A stretch of DNA of 64,000 nucleotides from the NCBI GenBank assembly GCA_030435675.1, contig CM059623.1:1638012-1702011 (forward strand), read 5' to 3'. Shown piece by piece: positions 54,744-64,000 of this stretch. The DNA comes from Steinernema hermaphroditum. Lineage: Eukaryota > Nematoda > Chromadorea > Rhabditida > Steinernematidae. The notes under the pieces are model-generated. The model saw only the letters and a list, made by a program, of their open reading frames with translations, had not been told where the DNA came from and searched no databases. The first letter of the stretch is position 1. The number at the start of each line of letters is the position of its first letter. The position numbers were made by a program, and so were the translations under genes.

Positions 54744-57700
54744 ATGGGTATACTCGCACCGTTTGTACCGCTCCTTCTTTCTTTCATTTTGGTACTTTAT
54801 CTTTCAGTAGTTGCGCTAGTAGATGATTTAGGCCAAAGCGGAACTACACGCTCGCGAGCTCCCGAAAGGTCAATACTTCACAGGCAAAGTGTCCCTCACC
54901 TTGACGAATATGGAGTCCGCGGATGACTGTTTCCAAGACTTGTACTTTGAGCCGATCGATGGAGTCAACTTCGACGCTACAACTCAAACCTGCTATGGTT
55001 TGGAGCGGATTTGTGGTTTGTCAGCAGCCGGAGAAGGCCAGACGTCTTTTCTGCTCAATCACGACTCTGATGCCATGTGCGCATTGGATGCTAAAGATGC
55101 GGTTAACAAAGCGGTAATATGGGAAGCCTAGGACGTTTGAGTAGACAAACAACTTAGCAAAAAAACTAACTTGTGTGCCACTTCTTCATTAACCGGCTGA
55201 ATTCAGGTAGCTGCCCATGAAAGTTCTGGGAGCCTCCGATACACGAAGATAAAAGAACAAATCGGTGGCAATTACAAAGAGAAAAAAGTGGAGACCAAGC
55301 TTGACTGTCTTCGCGAAGCCAAACAGCAACAGTTCCTCGCATATGCAATGACGTCGTCCGACAAGTGCCTTCTTTTCGAAACGATTTCGAAATTTGAACA
55401 ACAAGCGCCTTGTGAAGCGTCAATAGGCAAGATTTGTCCGTCCTTCTACTTAGTGGATTACCGAAAAATCCCCAGCTCCGAATGTCACGTGAACGATGAA
55501 TCAGGTACCTAACCTAACAATTTATCTGGGCCACATGTTATGTGCAGTACAAGTTATTCTGTCACCTATTAATTGGGTTGAACAATGACAGCAAGACATT
55601 AATTTTGCGATTTTTGATCACAAGGCATAGCACATGACCATGACGTGATGACCAAGTTGCGTGATCTTGAATGAGGTCCCCGCGTGAATAGATTGACGGC
55701 CAGGGGTTAACGCTTATCTTCAGAACGAACGTTCTTGTATGCCCGTGAAACCTCATGGGGGAAGCAGTGGTCCGTTGATATTTTCTTTAGGTTTTGCTTT
55801 AGGTTTTGAGTGTTTTTCGGAACAAGAAACGAAACTGTTTAGGTAAAGCAACCCCCGTTTTGTATATATACGGTGATCTTCGAAAAATGCCTGCATAACC
55901 GAATCCCTCTTCCGCACTAGTTAGCATGTTACCCGACTGTCTCTCCTTGTTGTAGCCTGCCCATAAACTACCAAAAACCGAAAAAAGCGGCAGCTTTAAT
56001 ATAGCTGTCAGTTAAAGTCATTTCCTCATTCTACAGGGTGTCAACTAAATACTGTCACGCGTTCGGAACTCTTGAATTTTTTGCGCTTTTCTGCACTTTC
56101 CTCTCCGGCATTTGTTTTATTCGTGTTCTGCATGCTTTTCTGATCTAGAACTGCTATTTGCTTTGTTATTTTATGCGCTGCTATTCAGAAGAATGGTCTC
56201 AGAAAAAAAACCATTTTTCCATCGTCGCCTACCACAAGCGTGGAATGCCAATACCCAAGATTTCGAAGACGTTGAATCCTCATTTAATGCAAGTTCATCG
56301 CGTGATTAAACGTTACCAGGAGACTGCTGGAGTCAAGGACCATCAGTGACGTGGAAGGCCGCGCTCCGCCAGGACTCCCAGAACCAGAGAAAGCATCAGG
56401 AAGAACAGTAACCAGAATCCAGCATGGTACATGAGAAAGCTGGCCAGGGAACACCAATCAGCGCCTCATCGGTTACAAGACTGGTGGAACAAGATCTAGG
56501 GGTCCATCCCTACAAACTGGTGCGCGGACAGCTTTTGAGCGATCGAATGAAGGTTGAAAAAAAGGAGAAAGCGAAGAAGATGAAGGCCCAGGGCCGCGGT
56601 GGGAGCCTCCAGAGCATTCTGTTCTCGTATTAGAAGATTTTCACCGTATAGCCGCTGGGAAACACCCGGGATCACCGTGAACGTCTTCCGAAAGGCCTTC
56701 CCAGCAACATCACTGCCGAAAAGAGCCATTCCCCACAATCCATCATGGTTTGGGCCGGGGTTTCTGAACTTGGGAACCTGGAGCTGATTTTCTTCGAAGT
56801 CCATGGAAAAAAGGGTGACCTGCAATGGTAAAAACTGCCAAAACCTGGATCTGGGCGGCGTGGTGAAATCGTGGGTCCTAGATCTGCCCCCCAACACCGC
56901 ATGGACGTTTCAGTAGGACTAAACGCCTGGCCATGGAGCCAAGGACACGAATTGTTTACTGGAAGAATTGGAAGAATTTGGGGAAAAGTTGGGTCGGAGG
57001 AGAAATGTTTGGCCGCCGCACTTTCCGCTTTTTAACTCTCTAAACTTCGATGTTTGGTCAGTCCTGGAGCAAAAAGTCTGCTCTACAAGCTACGCTAGTG
57101 TGGATTCCGTGAAGCGCGCTCTGCAGACCGCTTGGAAGGAAATAACGCTGGAAGTCGCTGCGGGAATCTTGAAGAATTTCCAGAGGCGTTTTTGACGCCT
57201 GTATCGCCGCCCGAGGAAGCCATTTCGAATGTGATTGACTTTATGTTGTAGAGAATTTCACGCGCTTTCGAGTGATATATAAATTGCTTTGTTTTGTTCG
57301 TCCTGCGAAAAATTATGGCGTTTTTTGCGCGTGACAGTATTTAGTTGACACCCTGTATGTGCACTCTTTTAGCACTCGACGTCGTCAAGGGAAGTTCAGA
57401 ATGCAAGAAAGATGATGTACTTTGCACAAAGCTGATAAGACTAGTGAGTTGTCATGTTTTTCATTGTACCTGGAGCCTTTCCAGCACACTACATGTCACC
57501 AGGCCAACCCACAACTGATCGACTGTGAATGTCCCACCGGGACTGAAAAGAAAGGTGAATACACTGGAAAAGCAGTGTGCTGTCCACCCGAGATGGAATT
57601 GTCCCGTGATACACATTGCTCCCCGAAGGGATTTGTCTATTCGACGATATACGGCAAGTACATCGGAAGCGTCAACTTCGTTTAAGTGACGAGCGAATTC

Positions 57701-58196
57701 ACCCATAATCATAGCATTCTAGGCAGCTAAGAAACCTCAAACTCAACCCGAAATGAATCAGCTCTGTTTCAACGTAAAAGCGACGCCTGCTAAAATAAGT
57801 AATGAGAAGGAAAACGCCGAACTTTGTAAGTTCTAAATCAGTAGAACACCTCTTTATATCAAGTGCAGTGAAGCTCGTCGGAGCGTTCAGCACCATCGGT
57901 CTTCAAATCCCTACTGGTACGCCTGAACGAAAGCTACATACAACGACGGATGGAATGGAGTTCCGGTGGGTTAGTGACAACACGGACACTAAAGGCTACT
58001 CGAATTGGTATCCCAGCCAACCGAACAATGGCAACGGTGGAAACGAGGTAAGTGCCAAGCAACAATAATGAAACAAAAGCCGTTGTAGATCTTTGTCCGA
58101 ATAAACGACAAGGGCCAGTGGGAAGATGTGAACGTCCTGTTTATTGGTAGTCGGATTGCGTGCATGACTGACGGAGTCAATGGACTGCAGGACTGA
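54744..58196 (+). CDS. Secreted PAN-PAN-CTLD lectin, copy 2
   Basis: Same eight-exon plan as copy 1: 54744-54791, 54832-55113, 55207-55504, 57373-57443, 57485-57679, 57723-57825, 57869-58047, 58089-58196 (427 residues). Exons 1-3 differ from copy 1 at a handful of sites (FQDLYF for FQELYF, LSAAGEG for LSTAEEG, CEASIG for CDAAPG, SECHV for SECQV). Exons 4-7 appear identical. Exon 8 differs sharply over about 40 nt (NDKGQWEDVNVLFIG against NGRGMWEDANTAYVG), then is identical to the stop. Intron 3 is enlarged to 1,868 nt by a maT-type transposon. AATAAA is at 58266. Both genes look intact if the long intron is spliced normally. Confidence 0.87.
55615..55770 (+). repeat. Fragment related to the 16-17 kb tandem repeat
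   Basis: GACCAAGTTGCGTGATCTTG followed by AATGAGGTCCCCGCGTGAAT resembles 17040-17080 (GATCAAGATGTACGATCTTG, AACGAGCTCCCCGAGCG). It lies in intron 3 of lectin copy 2, upstream of the transposon, and is absent from copy 1. Confidence 0.45.
56034..57355 (+). mobile_element. maT/mariner-type DNA transposon, 1,322 bp
   Basis: Perfect 28-bp TIRs (CAGGGTGTCAACTAAATACT, continuing GTCACGCG) at 56034-56061 and 57328-57355, with TA duplicated at 56032-56033 and 57356-57357. The transposase is readable in pieces: a helix-turn-helix part (RGMPIPKISKTLNPHLMQVH), GRPRSARTPRTRE, WYMRKLAREH, TRLVEQDLGVHPYKLVRGQL, and a SIMVWAGV-like catalytic block. Frameshifts and several stops break it; near 56622 the usual FSDEK-type block has lost its aspartate and carries a stop. 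It is therefore not autonomous. It sits in intron 3 of lectin copy 2. Confidence 0.9.
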
Positions 58197-58746
58197 TTCG
58201 TCGGACGTTGTGGTAGCGTTATGTATTTGTTGAACGCTTTGTTTATACAACTTTCACCACAACTGAATAAATAACATGTTAAGGGATCTGTCGGAGCAGA
58301 AGCAACGATGATCCCTAGACATAACGTCATTGCGTCGATGATCGCCGAAGGGCGCCGAACTCCGTCTGTCGGAACACCACTTTTTCACGATTGAAAAACA
58401 CGGATCTCTGGTTAAACTTTATTTCTGGTTAGACCAACGACTGAACTGGTTCCCCGGTTTTTTCGTCGCGAAGCGACATTCCCCGCGTCAATGGTGGTGG
58501 GCCAGGAGGGTACACGAACACGACGACAACGATGACTCCAAATGAACGAACGAACAATCTCTCATACCAGTCTTACTGATCTCTTAATTTATCTCTTTAA
58601 TCTCAAACTATAAATTCTCAAACTTAATCTCAAAAACGAACTCAGCAACTCTCAACTCAATAAACTTAGTCTCCGCAGTCCCTATCCTTCTCTTCAGCTT
58701 CTTCCTTGACTCTGCACGTAACAAAAGAATCTCTACAACTCTTTTA
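58197..58746. other. 3' flank of lectin copy 2
   Basis: Contains the 3' UTR and AATAAA. 58560-58680 is a run of imperfect CTCAA/CTTAATCTC-type strings (TCTCTTTAATCTCAAACTAT, CTCAAACTTAATCTCAAAAA), a low-complexity stretch that could be part of a retroelement end. Confidence 0.4.
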
Positions 58747-59031
58747 TTAAGCTAAGCTGTCACGGTAGCTGCCGTGCCAAGATACAACGGGTCTTCGGAG
58801 GTTCCAAGAGCACACCGCTTGATGGTGGCCCTTATTCCCACAAGCCAGGCACACCCTTCTCGAGCGCTTGAATTCATTGAGGTGGGGTTTCAGAGAGTTG
58901 AAGCAAAGTCCCAGATCTTCAGCTTGGTTTCTCCGGTTATCATAGAGCCAGTATTCCCACATTGAGAGGTGAAATGCTGGCCAGAGCTTTGACAGAGTGC
59001 GCATTTCGTGCATTATTCTGGAAGCGAGCAT
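58747..59031 (-). pseudogene. Retroelement gag-like zinc-knuckle fragment
   Basis: A 94-residue minus reading with a clear CCHC knuckle (CLACGNKGHHQAVC, C-x2-C-x4-H-x4-C) preceded by a helical segment (LCFNSLKPHLNEFKRSRR). This is the arrangement at the end of BEL/Pao-type gag regions. No protease, reverse transcriptase or LTR pair was recognised nearby, so it is a fragment. Confidence 0.5.
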
Positions 59032-60965
59032 CTCTGGACTTATTCTTTCTACATTTCGGTCTGTACAAAATCCGACTTTGCCAGTCGATCTTGTCTTTGT
59101 AGAGCCGAGAGAACCAGAATACCAAAGTCTTTCTACAAACTTTATTCCAATTCTGCCGTAACAAGGGGCACGGGGGCCTTAAATAGACGACTCAGAGGGG
59201 GAGGAGCTCTGCGTCGCGTGGGTCAGACGGAAGGACAGACATGATCGAGGAGGAGGAGCGGGGAAGAGATGGTCAGAGATTTTGAAATCTCTGACAGTCC
59301 GCGGGCTGCGGAAGGGGAGGAGGATCACTAGAAAAGATGGAAAAAGAAGAGGAAGGACAGAAAAACTACAACACAGTCACGAGGATGATCGTCGATGTTG
59401 AGGCGACGACCGGCTCAGTTGTAGCCGCGGCGCGTTGTTGTACGAAGGGGGTGCTTCACACCGGCTTCGTGGGTGGCTTTCGGACCCTTCCTGGTGCGGG
59501 ACTGAACAGAGTTGAACAGAAAATTTTTGAGCTATACTTACATGTCTATTTAGATGGTGATTGCATATAAGCATTTCACGGCTTGTATTAGGCTTTCGTA
59601 AGCCGTTCTTGAAATATGGTTGCATTGCACAAACCTCGGATTGTTCTTTCGAAACAGGATATATCTGCTCCTCTTCAATCGGAACTGAACCCTTCTCGTT
59701 AGTCTTCCTAAGCTCGACATTTTGCAGCCATGCGTTGTTTATCCAAGCATAAACGTTTACCTTAATGTCAATGACATCAAGTTGGTTTAAAGGGCTGCAG
59801 GATCTTACGGATTATCGAAATGTTGTTGAAATTCTGGAGCAAGTTCAACGATGTGATCCACCAAAGTCATATCGTGCACCAATCTCGGCCAGTGGTGATT
59901 GACGACTATGACATAGGCAGACAGGTCGTTCAGCTTTGGTTCTACTTTTCATCGAACTCCTTCAACAAGTAGGTATTGTGAAGTTTTGTGGCAAACATGC
60001 TGAATGATAGCAGATGTTTCAACCATCCCCTTTTTGAACAGCTCCCTCAGGAATTTGAAACGTCCTCCTAGGAATGAGCCGCGTTCGACCATAACCACAA
60101 AATTTGAGCCTTTTCATCGAACTCCTTCAACAAGTTGAGAGAACACTTCCACTTTAAAATGCAGAGCCCAACCTTGACCAGTTTTGTAGAATGAGCTGAG
60201 AGTTCGACCATGACTACAGAATTTGAGCCATCCCTGTAGATATGAATGGGATTTTAACCGTCCCCCGTGCAAGCCATGTGGAATATCAATGTTGAAAACA
60301 ACAGAAGACAGTTTAGCCTTCGTCTTCGGGACGGTCTAACTCCGATCTAAATCTAGCGGAACGTCTTAAATCCGGTCAAAATTTCAAAGGGGTTCAAATC
60401 TCTAAGATGACGGCTGAAACCAATGAGGGACGATCAAGATCAAGGAAAGGTTTAAATGGCTTTATGCATATGGTGGTAAACACGACATAAAATTTTCGGT
60501 TTGCTAACGCATGGGCAGTACATGTTTACTTCCAAAACCGTGTAACAAGGCTTAGACAACGTCTGACCATGACCAAAATCACATAGGCGTAGAAATGAGA
60601 TCATTTAAGTGCTTATGGACATCAATTTCCCTTCAAAACTTAGAACACCAACTTGACCAGCATTCTTGTCCGGGTCCCGAAACGATCTGGCAGACAGGAT
60701 TTTCAGCCTTTGCCATTGGCCCTATCTTTATGCAACACACTGTATATATATTGATAATACTGATAATAAATAATTATTAATTAAATTTAATTGCTCATGT
60801 CGTAAAGAGACTTGAACACTTGACCGACGAGGCGACACTGCTCGTCTTAAAGACCCAGAAACATCATTGTCAGGGAGCGAATAGAGAAAAAATAGTGACA
60901 GGTGGGCAAAATAGAGTCAAAAAGAGCACTTAGATCTATGCTAGCTATCTGTTCCACAAACGTTG
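59032..60965. other. Intergenic with diverged repeats
   Basis: 59165-59360 is purine-rich (GGAGGAGGAGCGGGGAAGAG). CATCGAACTCCTTCAACAAGT occurs at 59952 and 60116, and TTCGACCAT(A/G)AC(C/T)ACA-AATTTGAGCC near 60088 and 60208, marking a roughly 150-bp internal repeat. No gene is supported. Confidence 0.4.
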
Positions 60966-61435
60966 AAAGGGAACGGTCACAATACCCTTTAATAAGGGTT
61001 TAACGGTATGCTGCCGTTAAAAGTTTCATTTTGATAGCAATATCAATAAGCACTCACATTTTTGAAACACTCTGGCTCCGAAATATGTCGCCATCAATTG
61101 ATCGGTTTGGTCACCTGAAAATAGAAAGCATATATGTAGACAGACATCTCACGAGTTATCTTAAATAGCCGGAAACATCATTGTTAAAGAGCGAATAATA
61201 AAGAAGCAGTCAAGACACAAACAAACATATATACTATAATCATGATTTAACGGCGTGATGCCATTGACTCGGTAAATGGTGGAATGGGAAAAGTTTCATT
61301 TTGATAAGAGTATCAATAAGGACTCACATTTTTAAAACGTTCCAGCTCAGAAATGCTGTCGACATCGATTGATCGGTTTGATTACCTGAAAAAAGAGCAT
61401 ATAGACGAACATCCCACGATCGATTTTTCATCGGC
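60966..61435 (+). repeat. Repeat family R2, two tandem copies
   Basis: Copies at about 60985-61150 and 61240-61435 share with 3.67 kb the strings GTTTCATTTTGATA, ATATCAATAAG-ACTCACAT, the GACATCGATTGATCGGTTTG type of box and ACCTGAAAA. The spacing between the two is about 260 bp. Confidence 0.7.
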
Positions 61436-61750
61436 GACAACTGGCCGCCGCGAAATGTTGCGACAGCCGACGTTCTCATCGATTGGCGCGCCGTTTTTCA
61501 ACAATTGGCGCGTTCCATTCAGTCGCGTCGCGCAACCGATTTTATGAATTTTACCATCTTTTCACTCTTGATTCATTGATGTCTTGATGTTATTTAAGAA
61601 ATTTTGTTGATTAAGAAATTTTTGAATTGCGGCGCCGTCATTCTTAGAGAAGTCATAAAGATGAGCATCTACAAAGATTTGCTTTATTTTCATGCTGAGT
61701 TCTCGAAGGGGGGTCCTGAAAGCGAATTATTTATCATTAAGGCCGCTCTA

Positions 61751-62209
61751 TCAACTGATAACCAAAAGAATCAAAACACAAGAAATTGCAGCGCACACAC
61801 TTTTTCTATAATTTAAATAAATGCACACAAACTTTACATTAAGAACCGAAACCGGGTAGTAATAGATATACAGAGCAGCTACAAGCACAGGTCCATGTAG
61901 TGAGGAGGATAGGGAATAAGGATGAGGATTCATTGGGAAATAAGCTAATGGAGAGGGGAATATATTACTCCCTAGCTCCGGTAAAGGTGTCTCTCTGGAC
62001 ACTTCCTCGACCAAATCCATTAGGTCTTCAATCTCCGGACTCTCAAAGTCCAGATCCATAAGATCCAGGGTTGATGGGTGGATATATGACTCGTCACCAG
62101 GGTAAGGCCCTGGGGCGACGCGGTCCGCAATACAGGATTTCGATCTAAAAAGGGGGACACGATGAAATGAAAAAGGTCCAAGAAAGGAACCTACATCTTC
62201 GTCGCACAT
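61751..62209 (-). CDS. Hypothetical protein with acidic segment
   Basis: A 152-residue minus reading. Residues of about 45-75 are strongly acidic (LDLMDLDFESPEIEDLMDLV), followed by a Pro/Ser/Tyr-rich part (FPSPLAYFPMNPHPYSLSSS) and a hydrophobic end. The acidic plus Pro-rich layout recalls activation domains of transcription factors, but no DNA-binding domain is seen. A GTAGGTTCC ... CTTTTTAG segment near its start could be a 50-nt intron, but the joined frame then stops. It may be the last exon of a gene with missing 5' exons. Confidence 0.35.
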   Translation of the reverse strand: MCDEDVGSFLGPFSFHRVPLFRSKSCIADRVAPGPYPGDESYIHPSTLDLMDLDFESPEIEDLMDLVEEVSRETPLPELGSNIFPSPLAYFPMNPHPYSLSSSLHGPVLVAALYIYYYPVSVLNVKFVCIYLNYRKSVCAAISCVLILLVIS

Positions 62210-62354
62210 AATGAACGTTTCAGGCCTGTTTAAAGGTTCTCTCAGAGTATATCCCGTACCGTATCTATATGAACTTCGTTAAGTATTTATTGTGAGAATG
62301 TTTAAAGGTTTCTCTCTTCTTTTCTATTCCAAAAATACTTAAAAGTCATAGGAT

Positions 62355-62525
62355 CCCATAATAGGTTTAACCGCCTGATGCCGCTGATTGGGATAATGGC
62401 GAATGGGAAAAAAGTTTTATGTTGATAGCAATATCACTCACATTTTTAAAACGTCCGAGCTCCGAAAGACGTCGACATCGATTGATCGGCTTGATCGGAT
62501 TATTGAGGCTCCGCCAGTAGAACGA
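62355..62525 (+). repeat. Repeat family R2, copy 4
   Basis: GGTTTAACCGCCTGATGCCG, GTTGATAGCAATATCACTCA, TTTTTAAAACGTCCGAGCTC and GTCGACATCGATTGATCGGC follow the R2 order; the TCAATAAGC block is deleted. Confidence 0.65.
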
Positions 62526-62855
62526 TCATACATAAGCGACAAAAAGAGTTACAAAGGAGGAACAAGCGTGGTAAACGTCAATGAAATAGTGCTCCGATAC
62601 CTGATTATGTATTTCCTCAAAGTAGTGTTGTCAGTCAGATAAAAGTCAGTACGGCCTACGAAAAAGAAACGGCTCGATAGGGAATTCTTCGTTCATGGCC
62701 GTTGATCTCAGCCCGATAACTCACAGTAATCTGATTATTTCCTGAAAGTGTTATCGTCAGTCGCTTAAAGTACCTTTAAAATCAGCTCTTCAAATGCTGG
62801 GCCATGGACCCACGTCCTCAAAAACGATTTGTACATGTCCTATACAACGTGTAAG

Positions 62856-63069
62856 TAGAAAAGTTTTCGAGAAAGAGGCGAGTCTCCTTGGTGTAGATTT
62901 CGATTTCTAGGCGCCGGAATTCGTACTTCTTTGTCATATCGAGATTGCTGAGAGGGAAGAAATCGAGTGAGTCAGCACCACTCATCAGCCTTAACGTGTC
63001 GAGCTTCAATTCTTCTCCAGCAGGCAGTTCAGCCATTTCTCGTTTCTTCAGTTTCTTCAGTTCGGCCAA
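62856..63069 (-). pseudogene. Inverted partial copy of the FBA2-type gene
   Basis: On the minus strand 63043-62856 repeats 63261-63446 of the following gene at roughly 95% by eye (EMAELPAGEELKLDTLRLMS, KYEFRRLEIEIYTKETRLFL, ENFS). It breaks off after ENFS into unrelated sequence and a stop. It is a truncated head-to-head copy separated from the gene by 217 bp. Confidence 0.75.
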
Positions 63070-63146
63070 TGCATTTACTGTTCAAGCATCGCTTTGGTGG
63101 TACGCTCTGCCATATAGAAAAATAACGCGCAATTGTTGCTGCATCA

Positions 63147-64000
63147 ATGGCGATGAACGACGGACCGGCTCGCAAACGGGCTAAGCTCGACTCCCCTAAG
63201 CTAAGTCTCCTCGTGCACTTATCATGCGATCCACAGCAATATCGTTTCTTTGACGGATTGCGAGAAATGGCCGAACTGCCTGCTGGAGAAGATTTGAAGC
63301 TCGACACGTTGAGGCTTATGAGTGGTGCTGACTCACTCGATTTCTTCCCTCTCAGCAATCTCGACCTGTCAAAGAAGTATGAGTTCCGGCGCCTAGAAAT
63401 CGAAATCTACACCAAGGAGACTCGCCTCTTTCTCGAAAACTTTTCTTTTAGTGACTTTGAGGAAGTCAGAATTGAGAATTCGATTCTCGAGTCCACAGGC
63501 GCTCAGGAATTCGTCAAAAGGATCCTGAAGTTTCCAAAACTGAAGAAGCTGGATCTGCGAGATGTGGTCGCCAGGGACTGCACTAAGCTCATAAAAGACT
63601 TCTGGCTTCAGGCAAAATGGGAATATTTCAGTTGGTATAGTCCTAATTCATCGAAGAGCAAGCATGTTGCCGAGTTCACCAGCGAAGATCTGAAGACGTT
63701 CCTCAACTCTTGGCGCAACGATCCTAACCCGCGGATGAAGAAGCTCCGCTTAGGGAAATATACCGACGTCGCGACACCAATTCTGATCGCCGATGATCCA
63801 AGGCAAGCATACTACAGACTACGGTACATGCTGACCGAAGACTTCGAGTTGAACAAAGCGTTCAGAGAGGACAACAAGGTCGCCATTATTCATTCCAGTG
63901 GAAGACTGGTTGCTCATGTGGAACTTTTCGACACGCCAGACAAGGTTTATAGCGGATTCTCTACGGATGGGCATATGGTGATCAGGGTGGAAGAAATGAG
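63147..64000 (+). CDS. F-box-associated (FBA2-like) domain protein, 3' partial
   Basis: Open from the Met at 63147 to the window end (284 codons, no stop). The N-terminus has a basic nuclear-signal-like stretch (ARKRAKLD) and no clear F-box. The middle has leucine-repeat-like strands (EEVRIENSILES, RILKFPKLKKLDLRDV). DLKTFLNSWRNDPNPRMKKL then REDNKVAIIHSSG match the style of the nematode FBA2 domain (flxxWxxGxNxrL ... kRxDGxxAtI), the presumed substrate-binding part of F-box proteins. The missing F-box could lie in another exon, or the protein may be F-box-less. The 3' end lies outside the window. Confidence 0.7.
   Translation, partial: MAMNDGPARKRAKLDSPKLSLLVHLSCDPQQYRFFDGLREMAELPAGEDLKLDTLRLMSGADSLDFFPLSNLDLSKKYEFRRLEIEIYTKETRLFLENFSFSDFEEVRIENSILESTGAQEFVKRILKFPKLKKLDLRDVVARDCTKLIKDFWLQAKWEYFSWYSPNSSKSKHVAEFTSEDLKTFLNSWRNDPNPRMKKLRLGKYTDVATPILIADDPRQAYYRLRYMLTEDFELNKAFREDNKVAIIHSSGRLVAHVELFDTPDKVYSGFSTDGHMVIRVEEM

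Noticed and set aside
54587..54826. A 79-codon frame starting upstream of lectin copy 2
   Set aside because: It is out of phase with exon 2 of the lectin; the signal-peptide frame from 54744 joins correctly.

Overview
The window looks like one contig from a nematode. No organism name was given; the call rests on gene content and splice structure. Reconstructed genes have many very short introns (mostly 40-50 nt, often exactly 43) ending in TTTCAG-type acceptors. The families present are a serpentine chemoreceptor, PAN plus C-type-lectin secreted proteins, a zona-pellucida (ZP) cuticlin-like protein, F-box-associated-domain proteins, a kinase suppressor of Ras (KSR), and maT/mariner-type transposons. 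That mix is typical of rhabditid or tylenchine nematodes; the genus cannot be fixed from the sequence alone.

Layout. 0-0.5 kb: 3' part of a chemoreceptor gene on the minus strand. 0.5-8 kb: gene-poor and rich in repeat copies, with a few possible isolated exons. 8.07-9.09 kb: a complete five-exon secreted PAN+CTLD lectin (271 codons). 9.5-12.7 kb: a ZP-domain gene on the minus strand whose 2-kb intron is filled with repeats. 13.54 kb: tRNA-Arg(UCG). 14-22 kb: mostly intergenic, with a 450-bp tandem repeat, a SINE and one lone signal-peptide-like exon. 22.2-23.2 kb: an F-box-like gene. 23.6-36 kb: dense repeats, including two non-autonomous mariner-like elements with TA target duplications, two further SINE copies and a decayed maT relative. 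36-45 kb: gene-poor with a GC-rich island. 45.4-49.5 kb: nine 3' exons of a KSR gene (C1 domain plus the kinase domain). 50.3-51.2 kb: a second F-box-like gene. 51.9-58.2 kb: two near-identical eight-exon PAN-PAN-CTLD lectin genes in tandem, the second carrying a 1,322-bp maT-type transposon in intron 3. 58.7-59.0 kb: a retroelement zinc-knuckle fragment. 59-62.5 kb: repeats. 62.8-64 kb: an FBA2-type gene with an inverted partial copy in front of it.

The genes do not form an operon or pathway. The lectins and ZP protein are secreted or surface products (immunity or cuticle), the chemoreceptor and F-box-like genes belong to expanding nematode families, and KSR is the one conserved signalling gene (Ras-ERK scaffold).

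The strongest unusual signals are three. The duplicated lectins are almost identical except for a roughly 40-nt patch around the Trp-Glu-Asp motif next to the sugar site. A tRNA-derived SINE family is present in several states. Transposon insertions are accompanied by empty-site duplicates in the same window.
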